A stretch of DNA of 64,000 bases, taken from NCBI GenBank assembly GCA_960531495.1, contig OY482851.1, positions 23,243,533 through 23,307,532 on the forward strand. The letters are read 5' to 3'. A program made the position numbers and the translations under genes. Positions within the stretch are counted from its first letter, which is position 1. Every line of letters starts with the position of its first letter. The notes under the pieces are model-generated. The model was not told where the DNA came from. It did no database searches and was given only the letters and a program-made list of their open reading frames with translations. This stretch comes from Zeus faber (taxonomy: Eukaryota > Chordata > Actinopteri > Zeiformes > Zeidae). Positions 11,771-24,587 of the stretch are shown piece after piece.

Positions 11771-12879
11771 AAATCCATCACCTCTATTGCCACAGTGATA
11801 ACAACACCTGTTTAATATCCTCTTCATAAAATAAGACACAGTTCATCTACAATGTGATCTCTATCTGGAGCATGCGGCGAAATAGGATAAATAATAATAA
11901 GGAACAGCAGGTGTCACAATACAAATTGTTTTCTCCTCCAGATAAAATGCATTTTTGTTGTCATGCACTTACCGACACATGCTCTTTCCCTAAACTTGGA
12001 ACAATGGCTTGGTGTGTGTGAGTTTTTGAGCGAGCAGAGGGAGGAGGTGTCCACCCAGAGTCACCGAATCCACACATCTCTTAAAGCGACCTTATACCTG
12101 GAATATAAAAACCCAGGATGTGACTGGAAACGTGTTACATAATCCCATGAAGGCTGAGAGGCGCGAGTGCACGTGAATGCCCGAGTTGTCTTGGAAAAGC
12201 TTTGCAACGTTAGGTTGACTGAGGTGTGCAATTGTGCAAGTGCACAATTTTGGCATTTGAGATATAGTATTGTTTTATACTGTATATATAATATTATATA
12301 AATGGATAAATGGATCTGCCGCTGCAGTTCTACAAACTTGTATGGAGTAAAGTTTATGCTGTGAGTGCAAGATGAATGCAATTGTGTACACAATATAATT
12401 AGAAATAATTAAGGGAGTTTCAAGAAAGGGTTTCAATTGCAAATGGAAATGGAAAGGCATTGGGTTTTCACATTTGGACTAGTCCATTAGTTCCTGTATC
12501 AAGTGAAGAAGACGTCCAATATCCACACAAATGGTTTTTGAAAGGATGGCAATGAGTATCTCTCACTTAATGTGGTTTCACGTTAAAGTGGTAATCCGTA
12601 TCCGTATCCGTAGTTATTGTTTGTTGAAAAATCTCATATTCAATACTTCTTTTTTTAGCTGACACTTTTTTATAAAAGAAGCCATTCATTGTATTTGTTA
12701 TCTATGTACTCCTCTGTAAGCTGTTCCCATTGTCGGTGGCAGGGTCCGCCTTTCCCGACAAGAATAAAGAGATTAGGCACGGAGGAGGCGGCGCAGCCGT
12801 GTGAATTTGATAAGCCAGCGTAAGTAGCGTAGCTACAACAGCACCACACCGTTTTTACACATTTTTTTACACCATTTTT
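11771..12879. other. intergenic, nothing recognised
   Basis: AT-rich sequence without recognisable coding or RNA features. It contains a short TATATAATATTATATAA patch near 12283-12300. Confidence 0.5.
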
Positions 12880-13131
12880 AGCACGTTTTATAAAACGAGT
12901 ATGCCGTATCCATGCCCACACCCGCACATCTGGTGCTGCCGGTGTGCTCTGGTGCTTCGGCAGCCGGGAACGGAGACGCTCCTCCGGTTCGGAGACCTGC
13001 TTGGGGCAGTGCTGGAGTGGCTCGGATCCCAGCGTGGCGCGTGGGGGGTTCTCCACGGCCCCCAGGGTGCGGTCCCCACACTCAAAACATTTCATAGTCT
13101 CGCAGGCGTGAAAAAGAGTATATCTTCTGAA
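12880..13131 (-). mobile_element. LINE ORF1 (zinc-knuckle) relic
   Basis: On the minus strand this reads ...ETMKCFECGD, the start of the CCHC zinc knuckle found in ORF1/gag-like proteins of fish non-LTR retrotransposons. It is followed by a Pro/Glu-rich stretch. The later knuckle residues (G-H and the last C) are not recognisable, and no reverse transcriptase is attached, so this is a dead 5'-part fragment. The same sequence in diverged form occurs on the plus strand at 28066-28260. Confidence 0.6.
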
Positions 13132-15522
13132 TTCGATTTTGGATTCTAAATCGGATACGAGATGATCAAATGATACCCCTGTCTATTTATGCGCCAATGT
13201 CCAGAACTTCAACACGCGTCGCATCGTGTCAGTTTAGGGTCCAAAATCAGCGTGTCTACCTGTGACTACTGCAGAGTTATTCGTCCTGGGACTGAATGCC
13301 GGGTGTAACCTTTCCCCCTGAAGACAAAAGCAGCACTTTTGCGAGTGTTGGCAGGTTTTTTGTGCAAAATATCTTATATTATAGCACAAAAACAAAATAG
13401 ATGATCACAAGAAGGATACTTTCGAGAAAAAAAAGTGTTGCGGTTTTGAATGGAATTCTGGGATTCGATGTGATGTGGTGTAATCCACCCAACACAAACA
13501 CTTGTGAGACTACCACTTTAAGTTACCGTGGATCAACATAAAGTCACTCAACAAAGTAAACTACATATATGTTGTTCGCAGTTCCGTCAAAAGCAGATCC
13601 AGTTCACGTTCAATTGATCCCGTCATCATTGTCCGCGGTGCAATGCCCTCTGGGACTGCAGGGACACATCCAAGGTCGTGGCACTGCATTTGTCATTTTA
13701 TTTCTGAAGCTATTTCTAACAGGACGACAGAAGGTTTATTTATGTGCTGGAAAATGTCTCACTCGCATATTCAAAACGAAACAGCGTCACGTGTAGAGGC
13801 ACACCGCCACGTCCCACCGACGCTCACACGTTACAAACTATTTTAAATCAGGGTTTTTTTGCACCTTTCCAGCTCAGAGATGGTGGTGCGTCGCTCCGCT
13901 TCACGCTGTCCCCCGCACGCTTCTGTTGAGCTTCACGGCGAGTCTTCTTCAGTCTGAAAGGAAAGAGAAGCGAAACCACCTGAAGTGGCAACAACGCCGG
14001 CCCGCAGCCGTTCCACTCGCTGATGGTCCGATGTAGTTGAGCCGCGCACAGATTTGGGCCGGCGCCGGTGACGACGTGGTACAACCGCAGGGGCCTCAGA
14101 GCGTCCATTTAAGTCCCTCCGCGCACTCTCCATCACCTTGACGAATGGCGACCTCTCACTGTACTTACTCATTTGGCTGGTGAGGAAGGATGGCGAGGGA
14201 GGACGGTGACGGGAGGGAAGGAGCACATAACGTCTAAAATGTTTTGTTTTTTTGTGTGTCTGTCGGAGTTGTGCGATCGCGCCGTTCATAAGTTAAAAAG
14301 TCACTTTCGGACGGCTATATTCGACACACCAAATTTGGCCATGGAAAATTCGGAAAAACTGCAAAAGGGAAGAAAGGAAAAAGACCTTTCATGGAAGGCA
14401 GGAAGCGGGTACCATGTCGGTCTGAAAAAGCCGAAAACACATGCACACACACACCCTAAAGAAGACGGATTCAGCCAGTGGAACAGATGGCTTTTTTCTT
14501 TTGCATAGGCGATAAAGAGAAAACGAGAATGGATAACGCGTTCATAACATTTTCGGAAACACTATCTCACATTGTCACTTAAACCCTGTGAGAGGTCCTT
14601 GTACGGCTCCTTTTTATTTGGTCTAAGTCGTATCAGTTGTCCGTCCACCGTCCGATTATCTGCACAGACAGCGCGTACTCTACCTCCCTGCGAGACGAGA
14701 TGACCGTATTTGGGATTTTTAGCGAGACTTCTCTTACATAAGCCCCTCGCCGTACATGTAGCTCTAAATGAAAATGGTAAATTGTTGTATGTGTCGCTGG
14801 CAGTCTGAATCAATAAAAGACCCAGCCCAATAAACACTAAATCGTTCCCTCGCCATGGCCCAAGATATCCCTACTTGAGGGAGAGGCTTCTCTTCCATAT
14901 TGCAGAGTGTCGTCTGCTTTTGTGTGATTTATACGTCTTGACAATAACTCCCGTTTTGAAATACCTCTCGTGTCCCCTGGCGCCCGGTGGAGCTCCGGAG
15001 CGCTTGTTTGATTTACTTGTCGACTAAAATAATACCAGCCATCAAAACACGTAGAAGAGAAAGCGCTATTGCTCATCATAACTGTGTGAAAATGTAGTGG
15101 TCAAAACAGCGCAACCTCTCGCTATTAATGGTCTCGGCAGACGCCCCCCCAGAATGCAAAAGCGGAATTTCCGTTATTGTACGACCATGTTGGAAATGTA
15201 CACAACATCCGCTGAAAGTCGGCTCGGTTTTGTCTTGAGGTCGATCCTGATTCCATCCCAACGTCCTTCTGGATGCTCATTTCACCCGGGCGCGAGCACC
15301 GGCTCCGACGTGAGCTAGCGAGTTAAGGTGATCCTTGACACCGCCGCTGCATCACGGCCCCTTAAATCCCCCGAGGCTACGAATAACCCCCACCGAGAAC
15401 AAGGGCCCCGCCGCCTCTGGTACCCGGGCATGACAAACAGCCCGCTCAGTCACACAGATCACATCTGACACCGACCTCACCCTGATGCTCCTTCCGCTTA
15501 AATCGGGCTATTTGGAATGCAG

Positions 15523-15556
<34 letters not shown>

Positions 15557-18500
15557 GAGAGAGAGAGGGGAACTGATTTGTGAGGACGACATAGAGAGGA
15601 TAAATTGTGAGCCGTGCAATCAAGCAGGCAAATTTGATTAACCTGAAAATAAAGGCTGCGCCCAAAAGTTGTCAGTCGGGACAATTCATTTTTGTTCTGT
15701 CTCTCCCTGGAGTGCCGCGGCGAAGCCTGGTGACGTCTCGGCATCCCCCTGGCTCCCTTGGTTATATTAGTGTCTAAATGACTAACAAATAGATAACTTC
15801 TACGTAGTGGCTCCGCACACGAAATAGATGATCTCAGCCGTAGTGCTTCTGGACAGAGCCGGTGTAAATGTTAGACACAGAAGGAGCGGGAGTATGTATT
15901 TATGTTCTGATGTCTGGGGCGCATCGATTTAAAAGCCAAAAAACAGGACGGGAAGGAAGTGAGTCCCGGGGAGAGCCAAAGGGGTGCATCGAATTTTAAT
16001 TCGGTTTTCGATCCCCGCGAACATGAGACACGTTGACCGTCCTCCGGCCGAGCCACATAGAAGCCCCGCGTGCATCTGAGGCGGCGTTCAAGGCGCTCGA
16101 GCAGGCGGGCGCAGGTCGAGTCGCCCGCCGTCTGATTCCGAGCGAAGGGCGGCGGCTCGGCTTCTATTTCCGTCTCGCCCATTTTCCTCGGCGCTCCGTG
16201 GTGTCACAGCGCTGTCACGCTGAAGAGGGTGGGAGGTCGCACCTGAAAATAGGCGTCAATAAGCCAGAGGCGGGGGACGGGGGGACTAACTGTATTCAAA
16301 GCTGCAATAACCTGATAGAAGAATGAGGACAAGTTGATATTGATTTCCTAAAGCCACCTTTAATTTGCCGCCAGACTCTTCTGACACACGCTGGCTATGA
16401 GGTGCCTGGCAACACATACATCATGGACAAATTAAAAGCTTTTTCGGCAAGGTGCCCTAAGGACGTGTATTTTTTACTCGTGGGACCCAGCACATTTGAA
16501 AACATCTGACATGGTCGGTGGTGACCAGAGACACGTTTAAATGTATTTATTTATTTATTTATTTATTGTTATTGCAGAACTGTGAAAAATGTATAAAATA
16601 CGGAATCGACAGAGAAACCCGGGCGAGTCGTGACGAGCAGGTGTGACCGAAGGCGTTTGCGAGAAGCGTAAGTGCGGTCGGCAGGGAGACCGGGGCGTAG
16701 GATATAAAACCCAAGACCTTGCGAACCCAAGAGCATTCCGATTGATTCTCTCATTTTATTATTCATAGCCTTGTAAAGCAATCACGCAGAATTCCCTCAA
16801 ACGAAAAAAAAATAGAAATTTTATGCTGACCGTTAATTTTTTTTAACGCTGCTTTTCTCTTCAGCGGGAGGTCATAGAGCCCTTTTTATGGCCTTTAAAT
16901 AAAACACTGATGCATGGTTACGAGAATGCTCTCCGTTTTTCAGCCACGTTCGAAACAAAAGCCCCGATGTGAGCGCGTTAACGTGTTAACCCTGTGTTCA
17001 AACTTCAATACCTTGGGTGATTGCAAACTTCCTGTTTGCGTTTCTTTTTCCACCCGTCACAGCCCTCGCGCCGCGCCGTGCTCTACGTGTACTCGGAAGG
17101 CTAAATGTTTGTCCTGTTAAACTCAATGACATTGATCTCGGCTCCTGCCGGCTCCTACCCTGCCCCGACTCCCCTGCGAGGAGGGGAAATGTCCTGGCCT
17201 TTTGCAGAGATGACTCAAGTGTACACCTTTGACCCCAGACAAAGACACGGCCAAGTAAAACTAAAAAGAAAAGGAAGCACCTTATTACTGGCAGGCTGCC
17301 ATTAGGACTGTACATTTGAGGCGGTTATGAACGTACAATTTCCCATTTTAATCAGATTTCCTCATCCTTCTGATTCTCTGAAACTCCAACACAAACCAAT
17401 TACAGTCCGTGATCTATATTTCAACCGAATAAATGTGCCCGCGTGCAAAAGCGTGGTTGTGATTCATGGCCGGAGCTGATGTACCCGGTTGATCCGTCAA
17501 AGATTCCAGACCGATCCGGCGGCGAAAATCTGCACGACATCCCCCATAATTTATCATTTGAAGAGCGAAGAATTATGCATCCACCCAGAGTCCTGCCATC
17601 TTACGGGCCAGGGCTAGTTTCCGTTACGGCGTGCAGTCCTGTGGGTTGTCATGTTATAGGATCTTTGGCGCAGGGGGGGAATTGATTGTGCACTTTGCAG
17701 TCGCCAAGCGGTGACAGCAGAACCATACCTGCCAGGGTCAAACCTCCGCCATTCATCCAGTTTACAAATCACACATGCGTTGAGATTGTAAAATATACCG
17801 GAGACGCTCCATTACCCTTCTTCCCGCGCCTCTCGCTACCCCGGTATCGGTTTGAATTAAAAACGTTCCCATCAAATCCGCATGCTGTGTGTGCAATGCA
17901 TTTTAGTAAATAAACAGAAATGGAACCGCTGTTTTTCAGACTCGACTTTGGACGCCGATAATGCGCGAGCGCCGGCAGTAGAGCAGAGCCCTTGTCCTAT
18001 CACAGCAAGCCAATCAACTCTCCAGTACCACATCGGAGTTGGCAGGTAGATTGGCATGGAAACCATCTTGGTGGGGACGTGGGCAGAATGAACGGCACCT
18101 CTGGAGCTCGGCAGTCCCAAACTAATCAGCTGTATTGTCCTCTGCTCCGCTAGTTCCTTCTCATATCAGATGCAGGCTCCAGAAGTCATGCTGCTGCCAC
18201 GCCGGCTTTTTCCTGGAAGTCGGCGGCGCCGACATATTTCTGATGAAGTCCCTCTCAAGTGCAGGCTTATCCCCGCGCTCATTGTGTGGTTTTACCGCTC
18301 GTGATCTTGGTATTGAGCCTCGCATGTTAACTTCTACAAGACAATCAATAGCGTCACAGCAGCTTGTTTGTCATTTCTTCCTTCGGCTGTTTTACTGCAT
18401 TTTTTTTTTTTGCCTGCGACGAGAGCGCGGGCCGAGCGCGATACTGATGTTCGGCAATGCTCAGCTCCAGGTAGCGGCGGTATCTTGGCCCTGCAGCCTT

Positions 18501-19489
18501 GAGGGAGGTCCAGCACGAAACAAACAACTTATCTTCACACACTTACATTGACTGGTCCTGACAAGGCCTGTGATGTTGCAACGGGTTATTCGAGCATCAG
18601 GTTATTCGTACGTCAGAGCTTTGACTGACGTACAAAGTATTGAAATTAGATGAAATTCCTTGATTTACAGCAAATGTTTTTTTCCTCTTTTTTATTGACA
18701 AAGGATGCTGAAATTTGAGAAAAAAAAAGAAACACGTTAGGGTGATGGGTGTATTGACTATAGGAAGGGGGATAATCCAATATTGTTTTGAAGCAATAAG
18801 CAATATTTTTTTCCATCTGAAAAAGGACCATTGCTGGCAATTTGAAGGGACAAAATCCACACATTGATCATTTTTTTGAATACGTCAGACCGCAATGACA
18901 AAATAGATTTTGTTTTGAAACATTAAAATCAGCAACTTTTAACTCGGACAACGAGATAATGAATCAGTGGAGTTATTTTTTCTTAGTTTTATTTATTTCG
19001 CTTTGAAATGTTTAAGGCTCTGTAATAATACTATAATCATATTATAGTAATAATATGATAACGCAAACATATGTTCCATTGGCCAGTGCAACTTTGTATT
19101 TGCGGATAATTTCCCTATTTCCAGACTGATGAATATGTGTTATATCCAAAACTTAAACGTGTGTCTGGGGAATAAATTAAATAATGGGTTATTTCTAAGC
19201 GGGTTTGACTTGTAAAAACTCTCTCTGTTGTGGCAGGATTTGATATATGTAAAGGGAATCCATGTCAGAAGATGAATGACCGAGGAACCAAAGCAAACCG
19301 TAAAAAAAAAAAAAAAAGTAACGCTGTGATGTGCTGCCTAAAGAAACCCGGGTTATGGCTCAACAAGTCAAAATCTGTGAACCGTTTTATTAGATACAAG
19401 ACCAAATGTCAGAGGATAAAGCATAAACCACGTATACACTGCGTACAGATGTTAATGTTAATTAATTCTGTCTGGATTATATCAATTTG
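13132..19489. other. gene-free region with conserved-element appearance
   Basis: No coding exon is recognised. Apart from a GA microsatellite (15522-15567) and short ATTT and poly-T tracts, the sequence from about 13.5 to 18.2 kb is complex, of balanced composition and low in repeats, unlike the rest of the intergenic DNA. It holds homeodomain/Cdx-like words such as TTTTATGGCC (16884-16893) and ATTATTCATAG. This is what a cluster of conserved non-coding elements looks like, but only alignment can show conservation. Confidence 0.35.
15522..15567. repeat. (GA)n microsatellite
   Basis: About 46 bp of GA dinucleotides with one GC interruption near 15544. Confidence 0.95.
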
Positions 19490-19838
<349 letters not shown>

Positions 19839-20059
19839 TTTTTTAGGGACGCTGTATGTGATAAAATAAAAATATCAATAATGGTCCAGCGCTTCCTCCC
19901 AGTAGATACACGGAGATCAGAGTCAACCCACAGTGCAAATTGCGTTGACCTTTATATAGAGGTTAAATACCGAAATAAAACAGCACCCTCTTGTGTCCAA
20001 TGGAGAGGATTGCAGAAAGAAAGCGGTTTTGCTCATGCAACGCAACACCCAAAAATGAT

Positions 20060-20088
20060 CACACACACGCGCACGCACACACACACAC

Positions 20089-20151
<63 letters not shown>
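20060..20151. repeat. (CA)n microsatellite
   Basis: CA dinucleotides with a few CG interruptions at the left end. It lies about 75 bp upstream of the klhl22 promoter GC box. Confidence 0.97.
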
Positions 20152-20153
<2 letters not shown>

Positions 20154-20225
20154 TCTATTATAGAGACGCCTTATTATCACAATGGTCAAACTTAAAGTCC
20201 ACCCCAGCAGACGCATTACGGAAGT

Positions 20226-20259
20226 GGGCGGGGCATAGGAAAACAGATTGTCACGTGAC
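20226..20259 (+). promoter_or_regulatory. klhl22: klhl22 proximal promoter: GC box and CLEAR E-box
   Basis: GGGCGGGGC (20226-20234) is a consensus Sp1/KLF site. GTCACGTGAC (20250-20259) is a perfect 10-bp palindrome identical to the CLEAR element bound by TFEB/TFE3/MITF and by USF. No TATA box is seen. A noncoding first exon probably runs from about 20270 to 20378, where a CTGT/GTAAGT donor lies; the next exon begins at 20465 after a TTTCTTTTTAG acceptor. Confidence 0.55.
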
Positions 20260-20661
20260 CCCGCAGTCGGACAGCAGAAAGTAAACAGCGTTGTTTTGAT
20301 TTGCAGCTCCTCGGGCTCTGCGCCCTGGCCTGGGCTGATCCGGAGGGATCTGCCAGACACACTGCCACAACAGCCTGTGTAAGTCGTGCACTCACCGTTG
20401 GGCGATGTGTTAAATGTATTTCGTCGAGATCTGAGATGTTTGCGTGTTTTCACTTTCTTTTTAGCCACTTCCTACTTTGGGCTAGTTGAGTTAGCTCACC
20501 CTCTAGGATAAGCAACGCTGACCTTCGCAGCTAAATATAAGGCAATGTATAATCCATTTGGTGTTTGATTTAGTTACAGCCACATCATATTGATGACCAT
20601 CAAGATGGCGAGATTCAGTCAGACACAGAAACCTTAAAGCCACGACCCAGAAGGATTCACC

Positions 20662-21880
20662 ATGGCCGGTCCCATGCTGGGACCTGCTGGCTCGTTGGAC
20701 CGCCATAATGGCCGGACCTACCGGAGCTCTGGCCACTTCGGGAGCCTGATGAGCCGCCTGGACTCCCTGAGGCACGGTGGCATCCTGTTCGACGTGGTGC
20801 TGCTAGTGGACGGCCGTCCTCTCCGGGCTCATCGCATCCTCCTGGCAGCCTCCTGCGACTACTTCAGGTGAAGGCTCTCTTCTCACCTGACCCTCCTCGC
20901 TTTTGAACCCACGGCGGGGGCTTCGTTGACCTTCCTTTTCATTCAGTGCAACAGCGTTTCTGTTTCTTGTTGTAGGGGGATGTTTGCCGGAGGGCTTCGG
21001 GAGACCCAGCAGACAGAAATACCTGTGCACGGTGTGACCCACACGGCCATGACCAAACTGCTTGACTTCATCTACACGTCAGAGATCGAGTTAGATATTG
21101 ACCACGTGCAGGAGGTCCTGGCTGCTGCCACTCTGTTGCAGGTAGGTCGCTCTCCCCCCTTCTTACACTTGCTTCAGGCAGGCTGCGCTCACATCACAGA
21201 TAGACCGAACCCTTGCTTGTCCTTCACAGGTTGACGACGTTATCAGCTTCTGCTGTGACTTCCTCTTCTCCTGGATGGATGACAAAAACATTTTGGAGGT
21301 GCACAGGCTGGCTGACATGTTTGGGCTGCAGCAGCTGGAGGCCAATGTTCACTCCTACATCCTCAGAAACATCCAGACTCTGTCCAGGACCGACGTCTAC
21401 CGCCAGCTCCCTCCGGACAGAGTCTTCCGTGTGCTGTGCAGCGACGAGCTCGAGGTGAACAGCGAGAACGAGGTGTACGAAGCCGCCCTCCACTACCACT
21501 ACAGCCCTGAGCAGGTGGAGACGGACCAGGTGTGCTTGCAGGTAATACTCCCGACTCATGCTCCATTCACTTGGAAAGCAGGTGTCTGCTCATACCTCTC
21601 AGGGTAAAGGAGAGTCAATTTAGAAGAGATGTAATTGCGTCTGCTCGTAATAGAGCCCATTTGTATTTTGCCGTGAACAGACTCAGTCATTTTAGGGGAG
21701 CTGAGGTTTTGAAGGTATCTTTTTCCAGAGATATGCTTTTTCCTGTAATGCTGCAATTTTCAACTCCATTTAGACTCATCAAAGAACCAAAAAGCTGAAT
21801 GCAGTACAAAAATACAAAGTGAAAGGGTGATGTCTGCTCTGTTATCATGGCACCAAGTCTAAAAATGACTGATTCGTTTT

Positions 21881-21921
<41 letters not shown>

Positions 21922-24587
21922 GATAACCTGAAGATGCTGAAAGCTGTGCGTTTCTGCCTGATGGAGAAGCATGTGCTGCAAAGGCTCTACGGGAGGCTGA
22001 ACCAGTGCCCACTGAAGGAGTCCGTGGCTGCGGCGCTGCGCTACCATGAGCAGGAGATCTGGCAACCCGTCCTGCAGGGCCCGCTCACCCAGCCCCGTTC
22101 CAAGTGCCACTGCATCCTGGGCTTCGGAGGCATGTTCACCTCCGGCTCACACTCGGACAACGAGGATTCGTTCCAGGTGTTCCAGGTGTTCCACCCCAAA
22201 TGGGGTGAGTGGAGGACCCTCAGTGCGGCCCAGTCACCCCACATGTCCAACCAGGGCATCGCCGTGCTCAATAACTTCATCTATCTGATCGGAGGTGACA
22301 AAAATGACAGCGGCTTTCGTGCAGAGACCCGCTGCTGGAGGTGAGATCCCACAACGTCAGTTGCCTTTCAGCTCAGTTTGAATAAAGCACCCCAAACCAA
22401 AATTTGGTGTGATCCCATTGTGTCACATTTACTGTTACATTAAGTCATTTAGCCTTTATCCAAAGTGACATCCACTGGCTGCATTTGTAAGTAGTAGTTG
22501 AAGTGACTGTACATGACAGTCATTGTCAGCAAAGCCTTAAATAACTTATAAGATATTGCCTTCCCCGGACACAATAGTAACCTGTGGGGGTCAAGACAGG
22601 TTTATTCATATAGGCCTTAAATAGGTCTTATATAACCAGCACAGTCTCAAATGGCTTCATAAGCTTCACATTTCACATGGGAGTCAACGGCATCCCCTGG
22701 TCCCTGATGGAAAAACGCTTTTGGGGAAGAACAGACCTTGGCCAGACTGCATTTTATGAGCATGATATGACATTATTAATAGTGTAAGATACTAACTCAT
22801 ATGCTACGTATTAGGACATATACTATACAATATGCATGTTATTGTTGAACAAATGCTATGCCCTAATAAATTAATTATGGCTGATTTTTTTCTTAATATA
22901 ATAAACATTCAGTGGAGTATATTACATTTCTCATACAAAATGGTGTTTTGCAGCAATGAAAAGGTCTGAGGATAGAATTTTCTCTGACTCTGAACCAACA
23001 CGATTGACATTTTATTGCAAAAAGGTGATCCTACCAGACCGCTTTGAACCTTAGAACGGTGTGCCCCTCACAGATATGACCCTCGACACAACAGCTGGTG
23101 CAGAATCAAGTCCCTGCAGCAGCAGCACGCCGACCACTGTGTGTGCGTGGTGGGCGGCCACATCTACGCCATCGGCGGGCGCGACTACAGCAACGAACTG
23201 GACTCGGTGGAGTGCTACGACCCGCACACCAACACCTGGGAGTACGTGGCTGCTCTCAAGAGAGAGGTGAGACTTTGGAAATGTGGACAGGCGTGGGGCA
23301 GGGTCGCCGGCCATACACAGCGAACTGTGAAGTCGATTGGATGAACTGTTGTTGAGATAATCAAAGGACAGACAGACAGTTTTCTAGAATAGATATATAT
23401 ATAAGTATACCATACATTTTTTAAATTCATAATTATTATTAATTAATTAAAATTAATTCATAATCCCATATTAAAAGATGCAATTGAGGTTCATCACATT
23501 GACCTCTATGGCATTGATACCTGACCAAAAGTAGAGTTTTATTTTTTTTTTGTTTTGGTTTTTTATATTAAATGATATATTTAGAATTTGATATTGGGAG
23601 AGATTTTAGGTAATATCTTCTTCTCAAGATAAGTTAAGATCAGATATGTTCAGACTACAAGATTGTATGTCCCAAAATTTATTATATAATCAGATAATTG
23701 CCCAGCCCTACCCCAGTGGAAAAACTAGCCTTATTTTTGGTAAAGGAAAGCAGTACTCCAAAGATTCACATGGGGGCCCTATAATCCCACTGAGGGGATG
23801 CGCTCCACCTCATCAGGTGCCATGCTCCTCTCTGCTAAACCTCTCACCCACGATTTCCCTGACCTAGTCTAGCCTCTCCCCTATAGGTGTACGCCCACGC
23901 CGGAGCGGTGGTGGACGGGAAGGTCTTCATCACGTGCGGTCGTCGAGGGTCGGTGTACCTGAAGGAAACCTACTGCTTTGACCCTGCCGCCAACCAGTGG
24001 GCGGCATGCGCAGAGGGCCCCGTGGCGCGGGCGTGGCACGGCATGGCCTCCGTGCACGGACGCGTCTACGTCATTGGCGGTAGCCACGGCGAGCAAGGGC
24101 ATCGACACGACGTCCTTAAGGTATTCCTTACTGTACCTGCTGAGGATATTGATTCTGAGGAGCGTATGGTAAACACTGAGGTGATGCAGAGGTGGGGAGT
24201 TCCAGGCCCAGGGAGTTAAAGTGCCACCATTTTTCTTTTTTCCAGGTGGCGTGTTTGGACCCAGAGACTGACTCCTGGTCCCTGGTGAGCCCCCTCCCGG
24301 CTGGACACGGAGAGCCCGGCGTGGCGGTGCTGGACGATCGCATCTACATCCTGGGAGGGCGCTCGCACGACAAAGACAGCCGGATGAGGTACGTCCACAT
24401 GTACGACGCCAAGGCGGACGACTGGCAGACGGCGGCGCCCTTCAGAGGCCGCATCTCGGGCCTGGCTGCCTGCGTGGTGCCCCTGCCCCCCTCTGTGGTC
24501 AGCCAGGCCAAGAGCTGGGAGCTGTACAACAAGGCCTCGTGGGAAGAGATGAACATGGAAAACTCGGAGTACTCCAGTGAGGACTGA
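20662..24587 (+). CDS. klhl22: Kelch-like protein 22, CUL3 adaptor
   Basis: Seven coding exons with GT-AG introns and consistent phases: 20662-20867, 20976-21141, 21230-21541, 21922-22340, 23074-23266, 23887-24120 and 24246-24587. They encode 623 residues (human KLHL22 is about 634). Order of domains: BTB/POZ (about 40-150, LFDVVLLVDGRPLRAHRILLA), BACK (about 155-270) and six Kelch repeats (about 300-600) with repeated GG-Y/I-x-G and W motifs (YLIGG, YAIGG, YVIGG, YILGG). The C-terminus ends in a Ser-Ser-Glu-Asp motif, as in the family. KLHL22 is a substrate receptor of CUL3-RBX1 ubiquitin ligase. Known mammalian targets are DEPDC5, whose loss activates mTORC1, and PLK1 at kinetochores. The ATG at 20662 has a good context (CACCATGG). 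The intron-3 acceptor is built from a CT microsatellite. Confidence 0.95.
21884..21921 (+). repeat. klhl22: (CT)18 tract forming the klhl22 intron 3 acceptor
   Basis: About 18 CT units run directly into the AG at 21920-21921, so the microsatellite is itself the polypyrimidine tract of the 3' splice site of the exon starting at 21922. Confidence 0.9.

Noticed and set aside
12670-13095. A 141-codon minus-strand frame starting MKCFECGD as a host zinc-knuckle gene.
   Set aside because: Only the first few residues are family-like, the knuckle is broken, and a diverged second copy at 28 kb shows it is repetitive.
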